Source: Solirubrobacteraceae bacterium (lineage in GTDB: Bacteria > Actinomycetota > Thermoleophilia > Solirubrobacterales > Solirubrobacteraceae). From it: a stretch of 64,000 bases of DNA. The stretch is from NCBI GenBank assembly GCA_025449845.1, contig JANWIP010000019.1, positions 1-64,000 of the forward strand, read 5' to 3'. The notes beneath the pieces are model-generated. The model ran no database searches and was not told the origin of the DNA. It saw nothing but the letters and a program-made list of their open reading frames with translations. The translations under genes and the position numbers were made by a program. Below are positions 8,079 to 16,497 of this stretch, piece after piece (positions within the stretch are counted from its first letter, which is position 1; each line of letters begins with the position of its first letter).

Positions 8079-9230
8079 TTAGCGCTCGGCGAGCGCGCGA
8101 CGGTAGCCCGCGAGGGTGGCGGCGCCGGTGCGCTGCCAGGTGAAGCTCGCTGCGCGCTGATGGCCGCGCGTGCGCAAGTCCCGGGCCAAGGCGGAGTCTG
8201 CCAGCAGACGGCGGATCGCCGCGTCGATCTCCTGTTGGTTTGTGGGATCGAAGAGCAGCGCGGCGTCGGCGGCCACCTCGGGTAGGGCGGAGACGTTGGC
8301 GCAGGCCACGGGCAGTCCGCGCTGCATGGCCTCAAGGATGGGCAGGCCGAAGCCCTCGATCAGCGAGGGCAACACGAAGGCCGCGCTCAACGCGTAGAGG
8401 CCCTCAAGGTCGGGCTCAGAGAGCCAGTCAGGGAAGCGCACACGCTCGGTCACTCCCAGCTCTGCGGCCAGCGCGCGCAGCTCGGCCTCATGGGCGGTGG
8501 GGGCGCCAGGCAGCACGAGGGTGACCTCCGAGGGCAGTGCGGGCAGTGCGCGCACGAGCGTGTGCAGGTTCTTGTAGGGGCGTTTCTGGGCGACACAGAG
8601 CACGATGCGGGCGTCGCCGAGGTCCAGTCGCGCGCGCAGCAGCGCCTCTGGTGTCGGCTCTACGCGTGGCGGATCGGTGGCGAGTGGGGTGACGTCGATG
8701 CGCCCCGACGGCACGGCCAGGGTGCGCGTGAGGTCCTCGGCTGAGGCCTGCGAGATGGTGAGGATGCGGTTGGCGTGGCCTACGGCTCGTCCCACGCGGC
8801 GACGCATGGTGCGGTGCACGCGTGGGCTGGCCTCCCATTCCTCAGGTCGGTGCAGCCAGATGAGGTCCATCAGTGACACCACCGTGGCCACCCCTGGGGC
8901 GATCGCCGGTCCTGTGTTAGCGGGACTGTGCAGCACGTCCAGGCGACGAGCGGCGGCGAGGACGGGAAGCGCGCCGTACTCCGCCGGCAGGTGCAGCGGC
9001 GGGCCTTGCAGGCGGATCGGCAGCGTCGTCCAGCGAACCTCGCCGGCCCACGGCTCATGGCGCAGATCCTCGGGGGCGTCGCGGGTGACGAACAGGTGCA
9101 GCTCGGTGGCGGGCTCGGCGGCGAGCAGGGCGCCGGGCAGGCGACGCGCGTAGCGCCCTACGCCTCCGGCGCGCTCGCCGAGGAAGATCAGGTTGAGGCC
9201 GACGCGCAGCGGGCGCTCACGCTCAGGCAC
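8079..9230 (-). CDS. GT4-family glycosyltransferase
   Basis: About 383 aa, GT-B fold. It begins LRVGLNLIFLGERAGGVGRYARRL, with the Gly-rich acceptor loop typical of mannosyl/rhamnosyl GT4 enzymes, then has VAQKRPYKNLHTLVRAL, LVLPGAPTAHEAEL, and the EX7E motif EGFGLPILEAMQRGLPVACAN..ALPEVA. The track extends to 9626, but those residues are an antisense-like reading of the flippase. GTG at 9230 overlaps the flippase stop by 8 bp and gives a normal N-terminus. Close in design to the transferase at 10785-12014, probably an old duplication. Confidence 0.88.
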   Translation of the reverse strand: MPERERPLRVGLNLIFLGERAGGVGRYARRLPGALLAAEPATELHLFVTRDAPEDLRHEPWAGEVRWTTLPIRLQGPPLHLPAEYGALPVLAAARRLDVLHSPANTGPAIAPGVATVVSLMDLIWLHRPEEWEASPRVHRTMRRRVGRAVGHANRILTISQASAEDLTRTLAVPSGRIDVTPLATDPPRVEPTPEALLRARLDLGDARIVLCVAQKRPYKNLHTLVRALPALPSEVTLVLPGAPTAHEAELRALAAELGVTERVRFPDWLSEPDLEGLYALSAAFVLPSLIEGFGLPILEAMQRGLPVACANVSALPEVAADAALLFDPTNQQEIDAAIRRLLADSALARDLRTRGHQRAASFTWQRTGAATLAGYRRALAER

Positions 9231-10788
9231 TGGGCGCTCGGCGAGGCAGGCGCGGGTGGGGGACCATCTCGGCAATCTCACTGGGCACCGCGCGGGTGGC
9301 TGCGATGACCAAGCCGAAAACAGCCAGCGAGAGCAGCGCGCGTGCGAGCGAGGAGAGGTCGGTCGCCAGCGCAACTGCAAGTGCGGGAACGGCGGCAAAC
9401 GCCACTTTGGGGATGATCGCAAGGCGGGGCCGGAATGCCGGGTGCCCGCGCACGAGCGCCACGAGCAGGCCGGCGGCAAGCGCGGTCTCGCCGCAGACGG
9501 TGGCGATTGCCGCGCCCTGCGCGCCGTCGGAGGCTGTGAGGGACAGGGTGAGGATGCAGCTGACCGCGAGTGCGCCGGCGTTGGCGGCGAGCAGGCTGCC
9601 GTAGCGCCTGATGGAGATGAGACCAAAGCCCCAGGCGGCGATCAGAAAGGAGGGGATCATGGCGAGACCCTGGATGCGCAGGACCGCCGCGGAGCCCGCG
9701 AAGGGAGGGCCGGCAACGAGGTGGATGATGAACTGCGCCCCTGCCAGCAACCCCAGGGCGGTAGCCACGCCGAGGATCAGCGAGACCTCGAAGATCTTTT
9801 GCAGCGCATAGGCCAGGCGCTCGCGATCGTCGCGCGCCGCGCGCGCCAGCAGGGGCAGGGCGCCGTTGACGAGCAGCCCGGGCACGGTGGCGAGCACCAT
9901 AAAGACCCGGAAGGACGCTGCGAAGAGCCCGCTCTGATGGGTGCTGGCCACGAGGCTCGTGAGAATCTGGGCGGTGTAGACGTAGATAGTCCCAACTGCC
10001 GTGGCGAGCGAAAAAGCAACAGTCACCCGCAGCAGCGACACCCACTGACGCGGGCGCAGCTCCATGCGCATCGAGATCTTCCCGCGCACGAGCAGCGCGG
10101 TGACGGGTATCAGCAGCAGGTAGACGACGAGCGTTACGGCCAGCAGCGGGAAGACACCGGCGCCGAGCGCCACAAGCACGACGATGGCCGCCACGGTGAG
10201 CGCCTGGCGGGCGAGGTCAAGCAGTGAGAGGGTGCCGAGGCGCAGTTCGGCGGAGAGCGGGATGGAAAGGGTGTGGCCCAACACCAGCGCGACGGTGGCC
10301 AGGCCGGCGACGACGGTGCCCGCGAGCAACGCCGGGTCATAGCCGGCGGCGAGCGCGAAGAGGGTGGCCAGCACTACGCCCGCGAGTGTGAGCACCACGC
10401 GCAACCCCAGCAGGTCGCGCATCAGCCGCTCGCGCTGGGCACCGTGGCTCACGGCGTACTCGCGCGTGCCCAGACTGGACATGCCGGCGTCTGTGACCAG
10501 AGCAACGACGCTGACAAGCGAGATGACCGTTGTGTATTCGCCAAAGCGTTCCACGCCAAGATGGCGGGCAAGCAGAATGAAGGAGATGATTGAGAGAGCC
10601 ACCACGCCGGCGTAGCCGGCGATCCGCAGGATGCCCCCGCGGATGATCATGCCGCCGGCTGCGGCGCTGTCGAGGACGTCACTGTCACCGCCCGTCCCTG
10701 CGCCGGTCCCGCCTGTCGGCTTGCCGTCCCCGCTGGTCGGTGTGCCCTCGCCGTCTATTGGCGCGCTGTCAAGCACATCGGGGCTCAT
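9223..10788 (-). CDS. Polysaccharide flippase (MATE/Wzx-like, MOP superfamily)
   Basis: 521-aa integral membrane protein. After a Gly/Asp/Thr-rich cytoplasmic tail of about 45 residues come roughly 14 hydrophobic helices, starting GGILRIAGYAGVVALSIISFILLARHLGVERFGEY, the classical first helix and motif of Wzx-type exporters. It would move lipid-linked oligosaccharide across the membrane. It lies between glycosyltransferase genes, overlapping the upstream gene by 4 bp (ATGA) and the downstream one by 8 bp. No Wzy polymerase or WaaL ligase is recognisable nearby. Confidence 0.87.
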   Translation of the reverse strand: MSPDVLDSAPIDGEGTPTSGDGKPTGGTGAGTGGDSDVLDSAAAGGMIIRGGILRIAGYAGVVALSIISFILLARHLGVERFGEYTTVISLVSVVALVTDAGMSSLGTREYAVSHGAQRERLMRDLLGLRVVLTLAGVVLATLFALAAGYDPALLAGTVVAGLATVALVLGHTLSIPLSAELRLGTLSLLDLARQALTVAAIVVLVALGAGVFPLLAVTLVVYLLLIPVTALLVRGKISMRMELRPRQWVSLLRVTVAFSLATAVGTIYVYTAQILTSLVASTHQSGLFAASFRVFMVLATVPGLLVNGALPLLARAARDDRERLAYALQKIFEVSLILGVATALGLLAGAQFIIHLVAGPPFAGSAAVLRIQGLAMIPSFLIAAWGFGLISIRRYGSLLAANAGALAVSCILTLSLTASDGAQGAAIATVCGETALAAGLLVALVRGHPAFRPRLAIIPKVAFAAVPALAVALATDLSSLARALLSLAVFGLVIAATRAVPSEIAEMVPHPRLPRRAPSA

Positions 10789-12014
10789 CGTGTGGTTGCC
10801 CAGGCGCGTGCGTAGCTATCGAGTGTGCCCTGTGCAGTGGCCTCCCAGGTGAAGCTGGCCTCGCGTTTCACGCCCAGCGCGGCAAGTCGCTGAGCCAGCG
10901 AGGGGTCCTCCAGCAACTCGTTGAGCGCGAGGGCGATGTCGGGAACGCTATGGGGATCGAAGTAGCGCGCCGCCTCTCCCGCCACCTCCGGCAGCGCCGA
11001 GGCGTTGGCGCAGGCCACGGGTACGCCGCGGCGCATCGCCTCGAGGATGGGAATGCCAAAGCCCTCGTTGATGGAGGCGAACGCGAAGCACTGCGCCAGC
11101 CCGTACAGACCCTCCAGGTCCTCGGCGTTGACGTAGGCAGGGAAGACCACATTTGCGGCGATCCCCAACCGTTGCGCCAATTCGCGCAACTCGTCCTCGT
11201 GGGTGGTGGGGTTGCCCGGCAGCACGAGCATGGCGTTGGGGTGGCGCTGCACGACTGCCGCCATCGCCTGCACGAGCCGCGAGAGGTTCTTGTGCACCTT
11301 CTTGGCGGACACACTGAGGATCACCGGGCCCTGGCCGAGTGCCAGGCGGGAGCGCAGCTCCTGGGCGGGCGTGGGAATTACCCCATTGTCGCTGTGCGCC
11401 GCGCCAGCACTGTCCATAACGGCCCTGCCTGCCGCGCTGGCACGGACCAACGCGCCGTCGCTGCCCGCCGCGAGGGGCACCACGTCGATGCGCTCGGCAG
11501 GCACTCGTAGGTGCTTCACGATGTGCTCCGCACCTGTCTGTGAGAGCGCGATCAGACGGTCGGCACGGCGTGCCACGGGCGGCACCACCGCGCGCCACAC
11601 GCGCACCGTCCCCATCTCGCCCGGGTCGGGGGCCACGATCCAGGTCACATCGGCCAGTGTGACGACGTTAACGGCGCGCGTGCGCAGCGGCGCTGTCATT
11701 GCCACGCTGTGCAACAGATCCACGCGCCGGCCGGCGATGGCCCCCAGCACCGTAAGCTCGCCGACGGCCTTCAGGCCACGCCGGCCCAGCAGCGGGTGGG
11801 TCACGAGCTCCACCTCCTGGCTCCACGGCTGTCCCCGCAACTGGCCCTCCAGGTACTCGTGACCACCGGGGCTGCAGAACACGCTGAAGCGCACCTGTGG
11901 CGCCAGGTGCACCAGTTCGGGGAGTAACGCCCGCAAGTAGGTATCCAGCCCGCCCATGCGCGGCTCCAGGAACAGTGCGTTGATCCCAATGCGGCCGGGC
12001 AGAATGTTGCTCAT
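10785..12014 (-). CDS. GT4-family glycosyltransferase
   Basis: About 409 aa, GT-B fold: RIGINALFLEPRMGGLDTYLRALLPEL at the start, VVTLADVTWIVAPDP, LSVSAKKVHKNLSRLV, LVLPGNPTTHEDELRELAQ, and NEGFGIPILEAMRRGVPVACANASALPEV. A 40-residue Ala/Ser-rich insertion (VRASAAGRAVMDSAGAAHSD) precedes the donor domain. ATG at 12014 overlaps the stop of the two-domain GT by ATGA, and the stop overlaps the flippase ATG, so expression is tightly coupled. Sugar specificity cannot be read. Confidence 0.88.
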   Translation of the reverse strand: MSNILPGRIGINALFLEPRMGGLDTYLRALLPELVHLAPQVRFSVFCSPGGHEYLEGQLRGQPWSQEVELVTHPLLGRRGLKAVGELTVLGAIAGRRVDLLHSVAMTAPLRTRAVNVVTLADVTWIVAPDPGEMGTVRVWRAVVPPVARRADRLIALSQTGAEHIVKHLRVPAERIDVVPLAAGSDGALVRASAAGRAVMDSAGAAHSDNGVIPTPAQELRSRLALGQGPVILSVSAKKVHKNLSRLVQAMAAVVQRHPNAMLVLPGNPTTHEDELRELAQRLGIAANVVFPAYVNAEDLEGLYGLAQCFAFASINEGFGIPILEAMRRGVPVACANASALPEVAGEAARYFDPHSVPDIALALNELLEDPSLAQRLAALGVKREASFTWEATAQGTLDSYARAWATTR

Positions 12015-13867
12015 CGCAGCGCTTGCCCCAGCAGCGAGCGGTAGGCGCGCGCCTGGCGCGTGGCTGTAGTGCGTTTGCCGGGCAGGCAGGCGATCAGGCA
12101 AAGAGTCGCCCACGAGGCCGCCAGCGCCAGTGCCAGCACGGTGCGGGATGCGACCATCGGGACTCCGCGCAGGCGCAAGTAACGCAGAGCGCCGGCGAGG
12201 AAGTGCGGAGAGGGGGCGAGCGCATCGTCGCCGCCGCCGCGCACCAAATGGCAGACGCGCGCCGCGGGCAGCACCTCGATCCCCCAGCTCTGTTGTGCGA
12301 TGCGCTGTTGCCACTCGGTCTCCTCTAGGTACAGGAAGAAGCCCTCGTCAAGCGGACCGGCCTGGGCGTAGGCGCTGCGCCTGATCGCCATCGCCGCGCC
12401 GCACACATGGGCAGGGCGTGCACCCGCCTGAAGTGCTGCGGGGGAGAGGGCGTAGGGATGCAGGGATGGGGCGTAGCTCAGCGCGTAGCCGAGCGGCAGG
12501 CAGAGGTCCAGCCCGAGCGTGAAGAGGCCCGGGAAGCGCCGGTAGCCGTTGGCCGCCAAGTGCCCCTGGGAATCTTCGAGCAGCGGCGCAACGACGCCCG
12601 TCCGCGGATTTCGGCGCAAATGCTCCAGGAGCGCCTGCAGCGCGCCTGAGCGCACCTCGGTGTCGGGGTTAAGCACCACCACCAGCTCGGCGTGGCTGTG
12701 GCGAAAGCCGGCGTTGACACCCGCCGCGAAGCCACGATTCTCTTCCATCGCCACTACCTTCGCCGAAGGTAAAGCCGCGCGCAGCCGCTCCACGCTGCCG
12801 TCCCGCGAGGCGTTGTCCACGACCACGGCTTCAAGGCTCAGCTCGGCGGCGGTGACGCGCACTGACTCAAGGCAGCGCTCGACCAGTTCGGGGGTGCGGT
12901 AGTTGACGATCACTACGGCAGCGTCGTGGATCGCAGGGTCCTCGCCGGTGCTCGGATGGTCAGCGGGAATCGCCGCGGCCCAGCCGGCTCTCGCTGGGAC
13001 AGCAGGGTTGGGGTCTCCCCAGGCATCGCGCGAGAGCTGCTGGCGCAGACGTGGCGAAGCCCGCTGCCAATCTTCCGTGCGCCTGTCGGCGACAAGCAGG
13101 TTGTGCTGATCCCCAGAGCGGTAGGTGCCACTCTGCGCCCATTCGCCCACCTCATAAGTTTGCCCGTCGCGGCCCACCACGAGGGCTCGCTGCCCTTGCT
13201 CCTTGAGCCTGCGGGTGATGCTGCTCTTGCCACTCTCGAGCAGGTATGCCGCGCGCTTGTCGCCAGCCTCGCTCAGGCCCGCCTCCAGTGCGGCCTGCCG
13301 GCGCAGCATGAAGGCCGTGGTGCGGATGTGAGGGTTGGGGAAGCGCGGATAGTCCCGCCGCGCGGACCGTATCGCCGAGAGCTGACGCAGCCAGGTTCTC
13401 GCCTCGCCTCTTGTCCACTGCGCCTGGCTCTCCCAGCTGCCGCTCGCTCCCGCGATGCCAACCCCAGGCAGCTGGACAGCGTGTGCCAGATGTCTCAACC
13501 AACCGTCGGTGAGGATCATGCTGTAGGAGTTCACGAAGCACAGCCACTCATGCTCCAGCTGCTTTGTGGCCTCGTCATATGCGGCCAGATCGATCAGTGG
13601 TTGCTCGAGCACGATCAGCCGGTGTCTTGTGTGCTCCAGCTCGGCCAGCAACTCCTCGCGCGAGGGTGTCTTGGCGTCGCAGTTCGCCGATGCATCGTGT
13701 GACAGCGCCTTGGTGCTGGCGCCAGTCGAGGTGTCATGTGCGGCGCCATTCAGCACGATTACAAGCTCGTGATCGGCTTGTGCCGGATGTGCGTGGTAGG
13801 AGCGCAGGAATGCTCGCAGCGGCTCGGGCCCCAGGGGCGCCCAGACGAGGTAGACGAGGCCGATCAT
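12011..13867 (-). CDS. Two-domain glycosyltransferase: unknown N-terminal domain plus C-terminal GT2
   Basis: 618 aa, first gene of the glycan operon. The C-terminal part (about 305-560) is a clear GT2: VVIVNYRTPELVERCLESV, VVVDNASRDGSVERL, RGFAAGVNAGFRHS, LNPDTEVRSG (DxD-like), EGFFLYLEETEWQQR; it resembles rhamnosyltransferases and ends with a hydrophobic helix. The first 290 residues (MIGLVYLVWAPLGPEPLRAFLRSY..HELVIVLNG, later LCFVNSYSMILTDGWLRHL) look like a diverged GT-A fold. ATG at 13867 gives a sensible start and leaves 26 bp to the divergent methyltransferase. Two active sites could add two sugars in turn; that is inference. Confidence 0.8.
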   Translation of the reverse strand: MIGLVYLVWAPLGPEPLRAFLRSYHAHPAQADHELVIVLNGAAHDTSTGASTKALSHDASANCDAKTPSREELLAELEHTRHRLIVLEQPLIDLAAYDEATKQLEHEWLCFVNSYSMILTDGWLRHLAHAVQLPGVGIAGASGSWESQAQWTRGEARTWLRQLSAIRSARRDYPRFPNPHIRTTAFMLRRQAALEAGLSEAGDKRAAYLLESGKSSITRRLKEQGQRALVVGRDGQTYEVGEWAQSGTYRSGDQHNLLVADRRTEDWQRASPRLRQQLSRDAWGDPNPAVPARAGWAAAIPADHPSTGEDPAIHDAAVVIVNYRTPELVERCLESVRVTAAELSLEAVVVDNASRDGSVERLRAALPSAKVVAMEENRGFAAGVNAGFRHSHAELVVVLNPDTEVRSGALQALLEHLRRNPRTGVVAPLLEDSQGHLAANGYRRFPGLFTLGLDLCLPLGYALSYAPSLHPYALSPAALQAGARPAHVCGAAMAIRRSAYAQAGPLDEGFFLYLEETEWQQRIAQQSWGIEVLPAARVCHLVRGGGDDALAPSPHFLAGALRYLRLRGVPMVASRTVLALALAASWATLCLIACLPGKRTTATRQARAYRSLLGQALR

Positions 13868-13893
13868 CAAGGGAATGCTATGAACAGGACCAC

Positions 13894-14691
13894 ATGGCAG
13901 TCGCCATCCGCCGAATCGTGCCCGCCGCGAAAGAACGCCTGCGCCTCGCATCCGCTCGCCGGGACCCCGCTCTGCGGGCGGTCGCAGCGAAGCTGCAAGG
14001 TGCCGTGGCGCTTGAGCCAGGAGGCCCGAGTAGCCTGTTCGGTGCCCGCGGCCTAATACCCATCTACCCGCGACTAGCGGCGCTGGATACCCTTGATTAC
14101 GCCGAGCGTACGCTCTGGTCACATGCTGCGAACCGGGAGATCGAGCCTCGCCGGCAGCTGATCGCGGAGGCGGGGAAGTTGGGAGAGGTTCCCGACGGTG
14201 CCTACGATGCGGTGCTGGCCTCGCACGTGCTGGAGCACCTCGCCAACCCGCTCGGGGCGCTTGCTGAGTGGCGGCGGGTAGTTGGCCAGGACGGTCACAT
14301 CTTGCTGATCGTGCCCGAGCGCGAGGGGACGTTTGACCACCGGCGCCCCGTGACGACGCTGGAGCACGTGCGCGAGGACGCAGAGCGCGATACTGGCGAG
14401 GACGACCTCACCCATCTGCCGGAGATCCTGCGACTCCATGACCTTGCACGCGACCCCGGGGCCGGCAGCCGTGAGTCCTTCGAGCGGCGCTGCCATGAGA
14501 ACCTCGAGCATCGCGCCATGCACCACCACGTGTTCGACGCCCGCTCGATCGTTGAGGTCTGCCATGCTGCCGCTCTGGATGTGCAGACGCTCTCAGTCAA
14601 ACCTCCCTTCCATATCGTCTGCTTGTGCCGCGTGGCCGCTCACCGCTCCAGCACTCCCACGACGTTTGAGGAGCCCGCCAAGAAGGGATAG
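13894..14691 (+). CDS. Class I SAM-dependent methyltransferase, divergent from the glycan operon
   Basis: About 265 aa. The C-terminal side of a methyltransferase fold is visible: GAYDAVLASHVLEHLANPLGALAEWRRVVGQDGHILLIVPERE covers motifs II-III, with a His-rich EHRAMHHHVFDARSIVEV downstream. The N-terminal Gly-rich motif I is weak (SSLFGARGLIPIYPRLAALDTLDYAERT), as in several glycan-cluster methyltransferases. ATG at 13894 is chosen; the longer track ORF runs antisense into the GT gene. Its 3' end overlaps the convergent secreted-protein gene by 52 bp. It probably methylates a sugar or chain end of the neighbouring glycan. Confidence 0.75.
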   Translation: MAVAIRRIVPAAKERLRLASARRDPALRAVAAKLQGAVALEPGGPSSLFGARGLIPIYPRLAALDTLDYAERTLWSHAANREIEPRRQLIAEAGKLGEVPDGAYDAVLASHVLEHLANPLGALAEWRRVVGQDGHILLIVPEREGTFDHRRPVTTLEHVREDAERDTGEDDLTHLPEILRLHDLARDPGAGSRESFERRCHENLEHRAMHHHVFDARSIVEVCHAAALDVQTLSVKPPFHIVCLCRVAAHRSSTPTTFEEPAKKG

Positions 14692-16412
14692 TCCGCCTCG
14701 AATCTGCTCACCACGCGGAAGCTGTAGGGGACGGGGCCGGGGAGGCGGAAGCGGTAGGAGGCCTTGAAGGCGCCCTGTGCATTGGTGCGGATCACGTTGA
14801 ACTGGATCCAGTTGTTGCCGGGTGAGCGTGCCTCCAGCACGAGCTGCTTACCGCCGCGCGGGATTGCTCCGCCCAGCAGGCGGCCTTTGAAGCGGATCGT
14901 GTGGCCTGGTGCGCTCACCTTGGGGGTCACGTGCAACTGTGCGGCCACCTGCACAGCCAGCGTCAATGTTCTGGTTGCTACTGGGGTGGTGTCGGCCAGG
15001 TGACTGCGGTAGCCCAGGCGCAGCGTTGCCGAGGTCAGGCCGCGGGGGACGCTTAGGGTGAAGTGGCCTGTGGTGTTGGTGTGTGCTGCGGACAGTCCCG
15101 CGGCGCGCGCCCCCACGGATGCGGGCATGTCGCTCACGTCGATGCTCGCGCCGGCGATCGCTGCACCGCCGGGGGCCGTCAGGCGGCCTTCCAGGGTGTG
15201 GGCTTTGCCGTAGGCGCTCGTCAGGCGCACGCCGGCGCCTTTCCAGCGTGCGCTCAGCGTTGCCTGATCTGAGGCGCCGCTGCCGTTGGCTGCGCCTCGG
15301 TCCTGGGGCTGGGCTTGTGCGGTCGCGGGATTGGTCGTTCCGAGTGTGGAGCTCGTGGGGTTCTGGGTGCTTGGTGGCGTTGCCCGGTTGGCCACCGTGA
15401 CCTGCTTGTCCATTACGGGCGTCGTATTGCCTGCCGCGTCCGTCACGCTCACCAGCAGGTGATGGGTGCCGTCGGGTATGGCCGTTGTGTCGAAGGGGAC
15501 GTCAACGCTCGCCGAGGGTGGGCAGGGGCGGGTGTAGAGGAAGGCGGGCAGGCCGTCGGTCGTCTCGCCTACGTCGTGGCACTTGCCGCCGTTCGTATCG
15601 AGCACTGACCGCTGGACCGTTTCGCCGTCTACTTGGAACATGGCCTCGTATACGCCGGAGCCGCTGTCGCTGGCTGTGAAGGACACGTCGGTTGTGCCGC
15701 CTACCGTGGGTGCTTCGGCCAGTCGGCCTGCCACTTCTTGGACCGTCGGGGGGCTTTCGTCGTTGAGGACCAGGTCGGCGGCGAAGAGCTCCACGGCCGC
15801 GGCATATCCGTGTTCGTCGCCAGGACTGGCTGAGCATTCCGACCCAGAGATCAGTGATCCGCAAGATGCATTCAACGAGAGATATGGACTATGTAGTGCC
15901 TTGTCTGGTACTTCAACGCGATTATTTGCTGCGAGGGGGTTCTGGCTACTGCCCTCGCTAGAGCACCCCTTGAAGGCGTTGCATTTGTCGAAGAGGACTG
16001 TGCTTTCGCCACTGTTGGCGACGCCCGCCAGCCAGAAAAAGTAGGAGTCGTTTGCATCTCCGCCACCGGCGGTGTCCCCAGCACGCCAAACCGTTGCCGC
16101 CCCCAATGTCTCCCCCGCCGGCGCGTTGAAAGCCCAAGTCGCCAAATCCGTGTCTGCTGCATGACTGTGCCCGGCATTCAGCGCTGCCACGAGGCCGCCT
16201 TCGCTGGAGCAGCTATTTGCCGTGTGGTCATTGGCCTGCGACACCGATTCGCTCCACCCATCCACTGGAGCCACCTGCCCATCCGGAGTACGGCACGAGT
16301 AGACGTGATACTGCCCCGCCTGCGCGCCCGTGCAGATGACGCCGCCTAGCAGCGCGCCCCCCACAAAGACCCAAACCACCAATGTGATCCCCCAGCTCCG
16401 GCTCAGTTTCAT
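14640..16412 (-). CDS. Large secreted protein of the YHVYSCRTPDG type
   Basis: About 590 aa. ATG at 16412 follows AAAGGA and starts a signal peptide (MKLSRSWGITLVVWVFVGGALLGGVICTGAQAG). The mature part begins QYHVYSCRTPDGQ, followed by a cysteine-containing jelly-roll-like region, an Ig-like segment (TDVSFTASDSGSGVYEAMFQVDGETV..PFDTTAIPDGTHHLLVSVTDAAGNTTP), a Thr/Gln/Asn linker, and two carboxypeptidase-regulatory-like beta domains. I associate this layout with Thermoleophilia secretomes. A carbohydrate- or surface-binding role is plausible but unproven. The longer tracked start lacks a signal peptide. Confidence 0.72.
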   Translation of the reverse strand: MKLSRSWGITLVVWVFVGGALLGGVICTGAQAGQYHVYSCRTPDGQVAPVDGWSESVSQANDHTANSCSSEGGLVAALNAGHSHAADTDLATWAFNAPAGETLGAATVWRAGDTAGGGDANDSYFFWLAGVANSGESTVLFDKCNAFKGCSSEGSSQNPLAANNRVEVPDKALHSPYLSLNASCGSLISGSECSASPGDEHGYAAAVELFAADLVLNDESPPTVQEVAGRLAEAPTVGGTTDVSFTASDSGSGVYEAMFQVDGETVQRSVLDTNGGKCHDVGETTDGLPAFLYTRPCPPSASVDVPFDTTAIPDGTHHLLVSVTDAAGNTTPVMDKQVTVANRATPPSTQNPTSSTLGTTNPATAQAQPQDRGAANGSGASDQATLSARWKGAGVRLTSAYGKAHTLEGRLTAPGGAAIAGASIDVSDMPASVGARAAGLSAAHTNTTGHFTLSVPRGLTSATLRLGYRSHLADTTPVATRTLTLAVQVAAQLHVTPKVSAPGHTIRFKGRLLGGAIPRGGKQLVLEARSPGNNWIQFNVIRTNAQGAFKASYRFRLPGPVPYSFRVVSRFEADYPFLAGSSNVVGVLER

Positions 16413-16497
16413 GAGAGGTCCTTTCGTCGTACGTGACATTGCTTCCTCATGTCGGTACACGGCGTCCCTCGACCCCCCTCCCAATTTTGTGGCCTTC

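Noticed and set aside
9193-10227. 344-aa plus-strand ORF
   Set aside because: Antisense to the flippase; hydrophilic shadow of transmembrane codons.
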